From Ruegeria atlantica (lineage in GTDB: Bacteria; Pseudomonadota; Alphaproteobacteria; Rhodobacterales; Rhodobacteraceae), in assembly GCF_001458195.1 (NCBI RefSeq), contig NZ_CYPU01000010.1, forward strand, positions 1 through 56,116: a DNA stretch of 56,116 nt, read 5' to 3'. Every line of letters begins with the position of its first letter. Position 1 is the first letter of the stretch. Below the pieces are notes generated by a model. The model ran no database searches and had not been told where the DNA came from. It saw nothing but the letters and a program-made list of their open reading frames with translations. Below, piece after piece: positions 7,891-16,145 of the stretch. Made by a program: the position numbers and the translations under genes.

Positions 7891-8891
7891 TGCTTGAACT
7901 CTCGACAATCTGGGCAGGCATCATTGCCTTTGCCGTTCTGACCTATGTGATCCTGGACGGTTTCGATCTTGGAATTGGGATCCTCTTTCCATTCGCAAAA
8001 ACCGAAAAGGACCGTGATGTCATGATGAACTCGGTCACACCAGTTTGGGATGGAAACGAGACGTGGCTGGTCATGGGCGGCGGAGGTTTGTTTGCTGTTT
8101 TCCCGTTGGCCTATTCTGTAGTGATGCCCGCGCTTTATGTGCCTGTCATCATCATGCTTCTTGCGCTTGTTTTTCGTGGCGTTGCCTTCGAATACCGATG
8201 GCGAACGGTACGCGGGCGCTGGCTTTGGGATGTTGCATTTCACGGTGGTTCAACCGTGGCCGCATTGTGCCAGGGTATCGCGCTTGGCGCGCTGGTTCAG
8301 GGCATCCCGGTCGAAGGTCGGCTTTATGCAGGTGGATGGTGGGATTGGCTGACGCCGTTCTCTGTCCTGACAGGTGTGGCCCTTGTGATTGGGTATGCCT
8401 TGCTGGGCGCGACGTGGCTCAACATGAAAACCACTGGAAAGATTCAGCGTCAGATGCGCTCCTATGTCCGTCCGTTGATGCTTATGACACTCGGGCTGAT
8501 CGGTCTCGTCAGTCTTTTAACCCCATTCCAAGACCCGATCTATATGGTCAGATGGTTTTCGGGGCCCGGCGTCGTTTTCACTGTGCTTGTGCCGGCTCTT
8601 GTAACTGCCATTGCATGGAAGCTCGATCGTGGCATAACGGAACAGCGCGACAATCAGCCCTTTGTCTGCGCCATTGCCCTGTTCGTCGTGTGCTTCATTG
8701 GTATCGGGATCAGCTTCTATCCCTATATGCTGCCTCCAAGCCTCACGATTGCTGAAGCCGCCGCGCCAGACAGCAGTTTGGCTTTCGCTCTGGTCGGAGC
8801 AGTCATTCTGCTGCCGGTGATCCTGGCTTACACCGCCTACACCTACTGGGTTTTCCGCGGGAAGATCGATCCAGAGGAGAACTACCATTGA
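7890..8891 (+). CDS. cydB: Cytochrome bd-type quinol oxidase subunit II
   Basis: A 333-residue partner of CydA with about eight membrane segments. The family hallmarks are near the N-terminus: DGFDLGIGILFPF and NSVTPVWDGNETWLV. The ATG at 7890 overlaps the cydA stop, and a GTG codon three bases earlier is less likely. The stop overlaps the start of the downstream 33-residue gene. No cydDC assembly genes are present in the window. Confidence 0.95.
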   Translation: MLELSTIWAGIIAFAVLTYVILDGFDLGIGILFPFAKTEKDRDVMMNSVTPVWDGNETWLVMGGGGLFAVFPLAYSVVMPALYVPVIIMLLALVFRGVAFEYRWRTVRGRWLWDVAFHGGSTVAALCQGIALGALVQGIPVEGRLYAGGWWDWLTPFSVLTGVALVIGYALLGATWLNMKTTGKIQRQMRSYVRPLMLMTLGLIGLVSLLTPFQDPIYMVRWFSGPGVVFTVLVPALVTAIAWKLDRGITEQRDNQPFVCAIALFVVCFIGIGISFYPYMLPPSLTIAEAAAPDSSLAFALVGAVILLPVILAYTAYTYWVFRGKIDPEENYH

Positions 8892-8989
8892 AAACGCTAA
8901 AACAAGTTTTCTGGTTCGGCGCGATCTGGTTCGGCAGTGTTTTGTGCCTGGCCACTGTCGCGTACGTGATCAGGTTGTTCATCACCTGA
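8888..8989 (+). CDS. DUF2474-like small subunit of the cytochrome bd oxidase
   Basis: A 33-residue frame starting at TTG 8888, which overlaps the cydB stop codon (ATTGA). It encodes a charged N-terminus (MKTLKQVFWFGAIWFG) followed by one membrane helix (LCLATVAYVIRLFIT). Its position, size and Trp/Phe-rich single helix match the DUF2474 / CydX-like peptides found downstream of cydB in CIO-type operons, which stabilise the oxidase. No independent ribosome-binding site is needed, because translation would be coupled to cydB. Confidence 0.78.
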   Translation: MKTLKQVFWFGAIWFGSVLCLATVAYVIRLFIT

Positions 8990-9116
8990 AGCCACGCCTA
9001 GGGTCAAGTTTTCATCTTTTCTGAACGCAACCCTACCCTGCAGTCCAGTTTAGGCTCGGTGCTGGCGATCAGCGAAATATCGGGAATGACAGCCCTCCGG
9101 ACAATGCCGCCGTAAG

Positions 9117-9413
9117 TTGCGAACTAAGTTCGTTGCTCTGGCGGTTCGCGACTGGATTGCAGCTGTCGGAGCCAAAACGGCATACATCGAACCAGGCTCG
9201 CCTTGGGAGAACGGATTTTGTGAAAGCTTCAACGGTCGCATGAGGGACGAGCTGTTGAACGGGGAAATCTTCTACTCGCTCAGAGAAGCGCAGATCATCA
9301 TCGAAGAATGGAGGAAGCACTACAACACCAAACGACCACACAGTGCACTGGGCTATCGCCCTCCGGCACCAGAAACCATCATCCCGATGGAACACAGGCC
9401 GATCATGCACTAA
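9117..9413 (+). pseudogene. IS3-family orfB C-terminal fragment
   Basis: This encodes the last 98 residues of an IS3-type integrase core. It includes [32 protein letters not shown] (with the catalytic glutamate) and the [14 protein letters not shown] end motif. The frame closes upstream at a TGA (9087), and the usual DNG motif is absent, so the 5' two thirds of the element are missing. The right end of the element follows to about 9447, where IS5 DNA abuts it. The last 94 bases recur inverted at 53401-53494. Confidence 0.85.
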
Positions 9414-9447
9414 CAATCACGTTGGACCCGTCAGATAGGGCTGCTCA
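9354..9447 (+). repeat. 94-bp repeat (IS3 right end), inverted copy at 53401
   Basis: The final 94 bases of the IS3 fragment, from TATCGCCCTCCGG to GGGCTGCTCA, appear identical by eye to the reverse complement of 53401-53494. The two copies lie about 44 kb apart in opposite orientation, so they could support inversion of the block between them. Confidence 0.8.
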
Positions 9448-9746
9448 CCCAAGCAGCCAGTCGGCTGCTGGCAGGCTACTGACAAGAGCTCTCGCCCCAG
9501 TGTAGTCGCTTACTTGACCGGCGGTCATGAAGAACCGAATGGGCCGCCCAACCGTGTCAGCCACTGCATGCAACTTTGTGTTCATGCCGCCTTTGGTACG
9601 CCCGATCAGGCGTCCGCGCCCCCCTTTTTGACCGACAAGCTGGAAGCTGTCCGGTGGGCCTTGAGGCAAGTCGCATCGATTGAAATCGTTTTATGGTCAG
9701 GGGCTTCAGCGGCAAGGCCCTCCATAATTCGGGCAAACACACCCAT
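9448..9746 (-). pseudogene. Internal IS5 fragment
   Basis: These 299 bases match 431-729 of the intact IS5 element almost exactly; I noted one T/C difference. They include the slippery A5G6 stretch but neither end. The fragment is joined on its left to the IS3 right end and on its right to an internal point of an IS6 transposase. Both joints are therefore rearrangement points rather than ordinary insertions. Confidence 0.85.
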
Positions 9747-10372
9747 GTCAGCCATGAAACTGTCCGATATTGGTGGAACAGGTTTGGTCCAATGTTCGCT
9801 GCTGAGATACGGCGGAAGCGTGTTCAGCAGCTGCGCGCATTCTCCAAATGGAAGTGGCACGTGGATGAGGTGTTCGTGAAGGTGAATGGCAAGCGGCATT
9901 ATCTTTGGCGGGCTGTGGATCACGAAGGCGAGGTGCTGGAAGCGGACGTCACAAAACGCCGAAACAAAGCCGCAGCACTGAAATTCCTCAAGAAATTGAT
10001 GAAGCGCCACGGTTGCGCCGAAGCGATCGTGACAGATCGTTTCGCTTCCTACAAGGCTGCGCTCAGAGATTTGGGTGCACTGGAAAAACAACAAACGGGC
10101 AGGTGGCTCAACAACCGCGTTAAGAATGCGCACCTGCCGTTCCGACGAAGAGAACGCGCAATGCAGCGTTTCAGGCGCATGCGAAGTTTACAGAAATTCG
10201 CATCCGTCCATTCCTCCGTCTACAACCACTTCAACCAGGAAAGATCGCTAGCCAGTCGAGACGCCTTCAAGCTGACGCGCACCGCTGCTCTTGCCGAGTG
10301 GCCCGAACTTGTCGTGGCATAAATGGCAGCTATACTGGCCTAGCTGAGGCTGGTTCGAATTTGTCTGAAAGT
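9747..10372 (+). pseudogene. IS6-family transposase, 5'-truncated, catalytic Glu changed
   Basis: The frame starts abruptly at VSHETVRYWWNRFGP and runs through the DDE domain to the native stop at 10322. The right inverted-repeat region follows (GGTTCGAATTTGTCTGA, about 10372). The first two acidic residues are present (WHVDEVF and VTDRFASY). The third motif, NNRVENSH in the copy at 34 kb, reads NNRVKNAH here, so the catalytic glutamate is replaced by lysine. With the N-terminus replaced by antisense IS5 sequence as well, the copy is dead. Confidence 0.85.
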
Positions 10373-10398
10373 ACCACTGAGATTATTTCGAATATGTC

Positions 10399-11178
10399 CT
10401 ACTGCGACCACATTCCAAGTTGTCCTACGTTAAGAGTTCCGCTGTCTTTCACCTCAGCATAAACGCCCATATCCATGTGGCCCAAGTGTTTTCGAATAAG
10501 GAACGGGATTCTCATGTCTCGTTCGGCTGTTTCTGGGTTAACTTCAGTGGCGGCGCATCTTTTTGTTCGCGAGATAATTTTTAGTTTCACGTCGCCAAAC
10601 ACCAAGGTAAAGCCGACAGAGTCCAATTCGGAAAACGGTGGTAGCCCCTCCAATTCAATATTCGCGCGAAACCTTGCCGGGTGTAATTCCACGTTTAGCT
10701 GCCTACTAAGCGCGTCGACAGAGGCCAGGTTGAGAACAGAAATAGCGTTCATCATTTTTGGCGACACGACCGAAACGTCCGTAAATCGATGTGGGTAAGA
10801 AGAGACAAACACTGGCGGCTCGGGGTCCCTTAGACCGAGTGTGTTGTAGAGGAAAGTCGCCGCGTCCCTTTGCCCCTTTGGCTCACGCATTTCGAAGTGG
10901 TGAGTTTTCACTCCTACTTTAATTTCCAGCAGCTGATTTTGAGCGTCGAATTTAGTTTGGAGACCGGCCAGACCTGCTTCATTCAAAAGCACAACAAAGC
11001 GGTCTTTTTCCAGCGGTTTCGGATTAAGGGTGTCGAAACCGGAGTTGTAGCGAGCGAAGCCAAAAAGTCGGTCACCAGGAATGCCTTCTCCCGCCAGCAG
11101 GTTAACGGTGCTTAGTGGTTCCGGACTCAAACCTTTGATAGGGTAGCGGTTCATCCGCACAATGGTGAGTTCGTTCAT
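10399..11178 (-). CDS. MOSC-domain protein
   Basis: A 259-residue protein with an N-terminal MOSC beta-barrel (MNRYPIKGLSPEPL, GIPGDRLFGFAR) and a C-terminal MOSC domain (HPARFRANIELEGLPPFSELD). The conserved cysteine lies in RTKRCAATEVNPET (Cys208). MOSC proteins are molybdenum-cofactor sulfurase-related and include N-hydroxylated-compound reductases of the YcbX/YiiM type. The actual substrate cannot be read from sequence. It ends 26 bases from an IS6 remnant and faces the polyol operon across a 400-base gap. Confidence 0.88.
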   Translation of the reverse strand: MNELTIVRMNRYPIKGLSPEPLSTVNLLAGEGIPGDRLFGFARYNSGFDTLNPKPLEKDRFVVLLNEAGLAGLQTKFDAQNQLLEIKVGVKTHHFEMREPKGQRDAATFLYNTLGLRDPEPPVFVSSYPHRFTDVSVVSPKMMNAISVLNLASVDALSRQLNVELHPARFRANIELEGLPPFSELDSVGFTLVFGDVKLKIISRTKRCAATEVNPETAERDMRIPFLIRKHLGHMDMGVYAEVKDSGTLNVGQLGMWSQ

Positions 11179-11467
11179 TCGTGGGATCCTGATTTGTCGA
11201 GATATTCCGGCGGTGGGGCTAGCAAGGGCTCTTCAAACTATCCCAATTTAACTCCTTGGTTGAACGTCTAGAATATGGTTTCGGCACTATCTTTGGTGGG
11301 TTCGGGTTGGCAATCTAAAGCCTTCGGCGTCGTGATTTAAAGCATAGACGCGTTCAATTTCGAATTCCTTCTCCCTTTTCGCATAATGATTCTGAGGGGG
11401 CGGGGCGGTGAAATATGTAATAAAAGCAAATTACTATTGATCATTGTCAAGGTAGATTTAACGACTC
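11179..11467. other. Intergenic control region upstream of the polyol operon
   Basis: No gene is visible between the MOSC gene and the operon. The 400-base space is AT-richer than its surroundings near 11410-11460 and ends in two palindromes (11468-11513). Divergent promoters for both units must lie here, but I could not place -35/-10 boxes with confidence. Confidence 0.4.
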
Positions 11468-11513
11468 TGAGGTACGAACCTCAAAAATTTCTGGACTTGA
11501 GGTGCGTACCTCA
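11468..11513. promoter_or_regulatory. Two tandem palindromic operators
   Basis: TGAGGTACGAACCTCA (11468-11483) and TGAGGTGCGTACCTCA (11498-11513) share perfect TGAGGT/ACCTCA arms around a four-base CG-containing centre. Their centres are 30 bases apart, close to three helix turns. They lie 66-111 bases before the start of the binding-protein gene. The LacI-family regulator encoded inside the operon (18772-19830) is the obvious candidate; this is inference. Confidence 0.8.
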
Positions 11514-11578
11514 AATAGCCTTGGAGGTATGCCGCGATTCGCACATCCTCGATTGACGGCGAAAAAAGGGAGGAATGG

Positions 11579-12898
11579 ATGACTTACACAAAACTGGCTT
11601 CGGTCAGCGCAATAGTCCTTGCCGCTACTACTCTTTCTACCAAGGCAAATGCTGAAGATCTGACACTATGTTGGGCGGCATGGGACCCGGCCAACGCGCT
11701 TGTCGAACTATCAAAGGAATTCGAAGCAGAATCCGGCCACACAATGAATTTCGAATTTGTTCCTTGGCCAAATTTTGCGGACAGGATGCTGAACGAACTG
11801 AACTCCGGCGGTAAGCTCTGCGACCTGCTGATTGGTGACAGCCAATGGATCGGCGGTGGCGCTGAGAATGGCCACTATGTCCAGCTGAACGACTTCTTCG
11901 ATGCTGAAAGCATCAGCATGGACGATTTTGCACCTGCAACAGTTTACGCCTATTCGACCTGGCCCAAGGGTACACCAAATTACTACGCGCTGCCCGCGAT
12001 GGGCGATGCGAATGGTTGGTTCTACCGCAAGGATTGGTTCGAAAACCCTGAAATCCAAGCCGCGTACAAAGAAGCGACTGGTCAGGACCTGCGCGAGCCT
12101 CAGTCTCAGAAAGAGTTGTTGCAGATCGCGCAGTTCTTCCAAGGTCGTGAAATCGACGGCAAGACTGTGTATGGGGCTGCAATCTTTACCGAGCGCGGCT
12201 CAGAAGGGATCACCATGGGTGTCACCGGGGCCCTGTATCCGTGGGGTTTCAAATACGAAAACACTCCTGGATCATATGATATGGAAGGCGCCGTAAACTC
12301 ACCGGAAGCGGTTGAGGCTCTGGAATTCTACAAAGAGTTCTACAAAACGGCGACGCCTCCGGGATACACGAACTCTTACATGGGTGAGAGCTTGGATGCA
12401 TTTAAATCCGGTCAGGTCGCCATGGCTATGAACTGGTTCGCGTTCTTCCCGGGTCTCTATGCCGATCCCAATACCGGTGGTGACAAGATCGATTTCTTCG
12501 TGAACCCACCACAAAATCAGGCAGGCTCGACACTGGGAGGACAAGGTATTTCTGTTGTCAGCTACTCTGACAAACAGGACGCCGCGCTTGAGTACATAAA
12601 GTGGTTCGCGCAGCCGGAAGTTCAAGCCAAATGGTGGGAACTTGGCGGTTATTCGGCACATAACTCGGTGCTTGAAGATCCTGGTTTCGTGGACAGCCAA
12701 CCGTTTGCCGGTGATTTCCTAGAAGCAATGGGTGGAGTACAGGATTTCTGGCAGGAGCCTGCCTATGCGGAACTCCTGCTGGCAATGCAGAAACGCATCC
12801 ACGACTACGTTGTTGCCGACCAAGGCACAGCTCAAGAAGCGCTTGATCTTTTGATCGAAGATTGGACGGAAGTCTTCGAAGACGAAGGCAAGCTGTAA
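11579..12898 (+). CDS. Sugar/polyol ABC transporter substrate-binding protein
   Basis: A 439-residue family-1 extracellular solute-binding protein. The start follows GGGAGGAATGG. The signal peptide ends after TKANA (about residue 25). The mature part begins EDLTLCWAAWDPANALVELSKEFE and has the Trp-rich sugar-binding layout of CUT1-type proteins (GQVAMAMNWFAFFPG, GGQGISVVSY). It is the first gene of the operon and delivers substrate to the two permeases downstream. The ligand is probably a small polyol or ketose, judging from the downstream kinase, isomerase and dehydrogenase. Confidence 0.9.
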   Translation: MTYTKLASVSAIVLAATTLSTKANAEDLTLCWAAWDPANALVELSKEFEAESGHTMNFEFVPWPNFADRMLNELNSGGKLCDLLIGDSQWIGGGAENGHYVQLNDFFDAESISMDDFAPATVYAYSTWPKGTPNYYALPAMGDANGWFYRKDWFENPEIQAAYKEATGQDLREPQSQKELLQIAQFFQGREIDGKTVYGAAIFTERGSEGITMGVTGALYPWGFKYENTPGSYDMEGAVNSPEAVEALEFYKEFYKTATPPGYTNSYMGESLDAFKSGQVAMAMNWFAFFPGLYADPNTGGDKIDFFVNPPQNQAGSTLGGQGISVVSYSDKQDAALEYIKWFAQPEVQAKWWELGGYSAHNSVLEDPGFVDSQPFAGDFLEAMGGVQDFWQEPAYAELLLAMQKRIHDYVVADQGTAQEALDLLIEDWTEVFEDEGKL

Positions 12899-12977
12899 CC
12901 CGGACGCAGGCAGGAGCGGGTGCGAACCCGCTCCACCTTCTCCCGTGAGTCGTAAACCAACAAGAACTGGCAAAGAG

Positions 12978-13925
12978 ATGTCTGACAGGACCGTAGATCG
13001 CGTTGCGCAGGCAACGCCCAAGCGAGTTGCGCGAAAAATCAGGGGCTTATCCGACCGCGCGATCGCCTGGATATTCATCTCCCCAACGATATTTCTACTG
13101 CTGGCGATCAATATCTTCCCGTTGATCTGGACCATTCAGTTGAGCTTTACCAACTACAAGGCCAATCGGATCGGGCGCGAGGTCAAAGACGTTGGCTTCA
13201 AGAATTACGAGCGTATCCTGACCGACTCAGACACCTGGCTGAACATGCAGGCGACGGCGCATTTTCTATTCTGGACGATCTTCTTTCAGGTTCTGATCGG
13301 GTTCACTTTGGCGTGGCTGATCAACAAGAAGTTTAAGGGCAATGACCTTTGGACCACGATCATTGTGTTACCGATGATGCTGTCCCCGGCCGTTGTCGGG
13401 AACTTCTGGAAGTTCCTGTATCAGCCACAGATCGGCCTGTTCAATTACATCGTGTCCTGGTTCACCGGCAAGGAGCCGTCGAGCTTTGAGATGTTAGGCT
13501 CAGTAACTTTGGCCCCATGGGCGATCGTCATTGTTGATACATGGATGTGGACGCCGTTTGTTATGCTAATTTGCCTAGCCGGGTTGCGCAGCATTCCCGA
13601 CTATATCTACGAGGCTGCCGAGATCGACCGGGCCAGCAAGCTGCGGCAGTTCCTCACGATTACTATCCCGATGGTGCTGCCATTTCTGATGCTCGCGGTG
13701 CTGTTTCGTGGGATCGAGAACTTTAAGATGTTCGACTTAGTGGTTCAGCTCACCGGCGGAGGGCCGGGTTCTGTAACGGAACTCACTTCGATCAATCTCA
13801 AGCGGGAGGCGTTTGAGAAGTGGCGTACGGGCTATGCCTCGGCCTATGCGATCATCCTTTTCGTCACCGTGTTCGGCCTTGCGTCGATCTACGTAAAAGC
13901 CCTGAACAAGGTGAAACAGAGATGA
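12978..13925 (+). CDS. ABC transporter permease (MalF-like)
   Basis: A 315-residue inner-membrane permease with about six membrane segments. It carries the cytoplasmic EAA loop that docks the ATPase (YEAAEIDRASKLRQFLTITIP). The ATG at 12978 follows GGCAAAGAG; a GTG at 12945 in the same frame is an alternative giving eleven more residues. It overlaps the second permease by four bases (ATGA), as is usual in this operon. Confidence 0.92.
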   Translation: MSDRTVDRVAQATPKRVARKIRGLSDRAIAWIFISPTIFLLLAINIFPLIWTIQLSFTNYKANRIGREVKDVGFKNYERILTDSDTWLNMQATAHFLFWTIFFQVLIGFTLAWLINKKFKGNDLWTTIIVLPMMLSPAVVGNFWKFLYQPQIGLFNYIVSWFTGKEPSSFEMLGSVTLAPWAIVIVDTWMWTPFVMLICLAGLRSIPDYIYEAAEIDRASKLRQFLTITIPMVLPFLMLAVLFRGIENFKMFDLVVQLTGGGPGSVTELTSINLKREAFEKWRTGYASAYAIILFVTVFGLASIYVKALNKVKQR

Positions 13926-14860
13926 GCAGCTTTTCCGTTACCGAACCCTCGAACCGGTCCAAGTGGATCGCAGGCTTCTTGGTCATCACTTATGCGCTGA
14001 TCACGATGATCCCACTTGTTTGGATTTTGCTGACTGGCTTCAAGTCCCCGGCCGATGCGATCAGCTACCCGCCCAAAGTGGTCTTTGACCCAACGCTTGA
14101 AGGCTATGTCAACCTTTTCACCACACGCACGCGACAAACGCAGGAGTTTCTGGAAGCCAACCCACCGCAGAATTGGGCCGACGAGATCGTACGCCAATAC
14201 GACATGGTGATCGTTGGACCATCCAAGTTCGGTGAGCGCTTTATGAACTCGGTCATCATCGGGTTTGGATCAACGTTCCTGAGTATTTTTCTTGGCACTT
14301 TGGCGGCCTATGCCTTCAGTAGGTTCAAGGTCCCGCTTAAAGACGACCTTCTGTTCTTCATCCTTAGTACAAGAATGATGCCTCCGGTTGCTGTCGCCAT
14401 CCCAATCTTCCTAATGTTCAGAAACCTTGGGCTCAGCGACACGCATTTGGGAATGATCCTGCTGTATACGGGCGTGAACATCTCTCTGGCAGTGTGGTTG
14501 CTAAAAGGGTTCATCGACGAAATCCCAAGAGAGTACGAAGAAGCCGCTCTCATAGATGGCTACACACGCTTTCAGGCATTTTACAAAGTGGTGCTGCCAC
14601 AAGCCGCGACCGGCATAGCCTCGACAGCTATCTTCTGCCTCATCTTCGCATGGAATGAATATGCATTTGCCGTGCTGCTTACCTCAGCAAATGCGCAGAC
14701 CGCGCCGCCATTTATCCCAACCATTATCGGTATCGGCGGTCTGGACTGGCCTGCCGTGGCAGCTGGAGCAACGATCTTCCTGATCCCGGTTATGATTTTC
14801 ACCATCCTGATGCGCAAACACCTGCTGCGTGGGATCACATTCGGAGCCGTACGCAAATGA
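13922..14860 (+). CDS. ABC transporter permease (MalG-like)
   Basis: A 312-residue permease, the second half of the membrane channel. Its EAA loop is EYEEAALIDGYTRFQAFYKVVLP. The start is ATG 13922, which overlaps the previous stop; the frame is open upstream but that part is antisense-like. The periplasmic loop between the first two membrane segments is unusually long (about residues 40-95; TTRTRQTQEFLEANPPQNWADE). The protein ends in a four-base overlap with the next small gene. Confidence 0.92.
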   Translation: MSSFSVTEPSNRSKWIAGFLVITYALITMIPLVWILLTGFKSPADAISYPPKVVFDPTLEGYVNLFTTRTRQTQEFLEANPPQNWADEIVRQYDMVIVGPSKFGERFMNSVIIGFGSTFLSIFLGTLAAYAFSRFKVPLKDDLLFFILSTRMMPPVAVAIPIFLMFRNLGLSDTHLGMILLYTGVNISLAVWLLKGFIDEIPREYEEAALIDGYTRFQAFYKVVLPQAATGIASTAIFCLIFAWNEYAFAVLLTSANAQTAPPFIPTIIGIGGLDWPAVAAGATIFLIPVMIFTILMRKHLLRGITFGAVRK

Positions 14861-15045
14861 GCGAGTTTCTTACCGGATTGATGCGGCTTCGCCGCGGCCC
14901 TTGGGAGATGGTCGCAACCATCCTTATCGCACTGGGTGTCTTCATGCTGATGCAGCCCTTTGTCCTTTGGGCTTTCACCTACTCTTTCATCGTAACGCTG
15001 GTCGGAACCGTTATGTTCATTATCGTCAGCCACTTTCCGGAGTAG
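14857..15045 (+). CDS. Small two-helix membrane protein of the ABC operon
   Basis: A 62-residue protein with two membrane segments (about 18-36 and 38-57), starting at an ATGA overlap with the permease. It lies between the permeases and the ATPases, the position occupied by the small GlpU-type (DUF2160-like) protein in rhizobial glycerol ABC operons. I assign the analogy by position, not by clear sequence similarity. It may be an accessory subunit of the importer. Confidence 0.72.
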   Translation: MSEFLTGLMRLRRGPWEMVATILIALGVFMLMQPFVLWAFTYSFIVTLVGTVMFIIVSHFPE

Positions 15046-15047
15046 AA

Positions 15048-16145
15048 ATGGCCCAGATCATAGTCAAAAACGTAAAAAAGATGTTCGGCGATTTCACGGC
15101 TGTTCGCGAAAGCTCGTTCACGATTGAGGATGGTGAGTTCTTCATGCTGCTGGGGCCATCCGGTTGCGGAAAGACGACGACTCTGCGGATGATCGCAGGT
15201 TTGGAACTTCCAACGTCGGGTGAAATCTACCTGGACGGTGAAGAAATCAGCCAGCGGCCACCCTCAGAGCGAGACATTGCCTTCGTGTTCCAGATGTTCG
15301 CGCTGTATCCACACATGAATGTGCGTAAGAATATCAGCTACCCTTTGATATCACAGGGTATGCCGCGCGCCGCCGTAAATTCTAAAATCGAGGAAGTCGC
15401 GGGAATTCTAGGGATAAACGACATACTCGATAGCCCTGTAGGTGGACTTTCAGGCGGCGATCGGCAGCGCGTAGCGCTCGGGCGCGCGATTGTTCGTGAC
15501 CCCAAAGCCTTCATGATGGACGAACCTCTTGGCGCACTGGATGCAGAGTTTCGTGAGCATATGGCTGAGGAACTGCGCGCGCTTCATGACCGTATGGGTG
15601 CGACCACTGTTTACGTTACACATGACCAGTTGGAAGCCATGCAAATGGGCGACAAAATCGTAGTGATGAACAATGCTGTGATCGAGCAATTCGGCACGCC
15701 TCAGGAGATTTACGACAAACCCGCTACGATGTTTGTAGCTAACTTTATCGGGTCTCCTTCGATGAACTTCCTGCCATTTCAGGGAAAGGTTGAACCTGGC
15801 ACTGAAATGGTTCGCCTGAACGGGCATGACGAACCTGTTCCCAAACTGATGGAAGGGGCTGAAGGTGACTTGGTTTTTGGTGTCCGCCCCGAGCATGTTT
15901 TTCTATCGGATGCAAGCGCCTACCGGGCCAAGGTCCTGGCCGCAGAATATTTGGGAACCACCCAGATAGTGACATTGCAAAGCCCGAACGGTGAGCTGAA
16001 AGCCCGAATTGATGCACGCGAAGTCGTTAGCCCTGGCGAGACCGTGGGATTGGAGTTCCGCTCACCCGCAGTAACCCTTTTTGAAAAATCTACCGGACGC
16101 GCGTTGAGGTCCGCTCTGAACGACGAGGTGCTGAGCAATGGCTGA
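15048..16145 (+). CDS. ABC transporter ATP-binding protein 1 (MalK/UgpC type)
   Basis: A 365-residue ATPase. It has Walker A GPSGCGKTT (about residues 37-45), signature LSGGDRQRVALGRA, Walker B FMMDEPLGALDA, the switch histidine in YVTHDQLEAM, and a C-terminal TOBE-like regulatory domain (VFGVRPEHVFL). ATG 15048 is chosen because GGAG lies seven bases upstream. It overlaps the second ATPase by eight bases. Two different ATPases in one importer imply a heterodimeric motor. Confidence 0.93.
   Translation: MAQIIVKNVKKMFGDFTAVRESSFTIEDGEFFMLLGPSGCGKTTTLRMIAGLELPTSGEIYLDGEEISQRPPSERDIAFVFQMFALYPHMNVRKNISYPLISQGMPRAAVNSKIEEVAGILGINDILDSPVGGLSGGDRQRVALGRAIVRDPKAFMMDEPLGALDAEFREHMAEELRALHDRMGATTVYVTHDQLEAMQMGDKIVVMNNAVIEQFGTPQEIYDKPATMFVANFIGSPSMNFLPFQGKVEPGTEMVRLNGHDEPVPKLMEGAEGDLVFGVRPEHVFLSDASAYRAKVLAAEYLGTTQIVTLQSPNGELKARIDAREVVSPGETVGLEFRSPAVTLFEKSTGRALRSALNDEVLSNG

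Noticed and set aside
11401..11467. Possible sigma70 promoter before the polyol operon
   Set aside because: TTGATC and TTGTCA hexamers exist, but no -10 box falls at an acceptable spacing.
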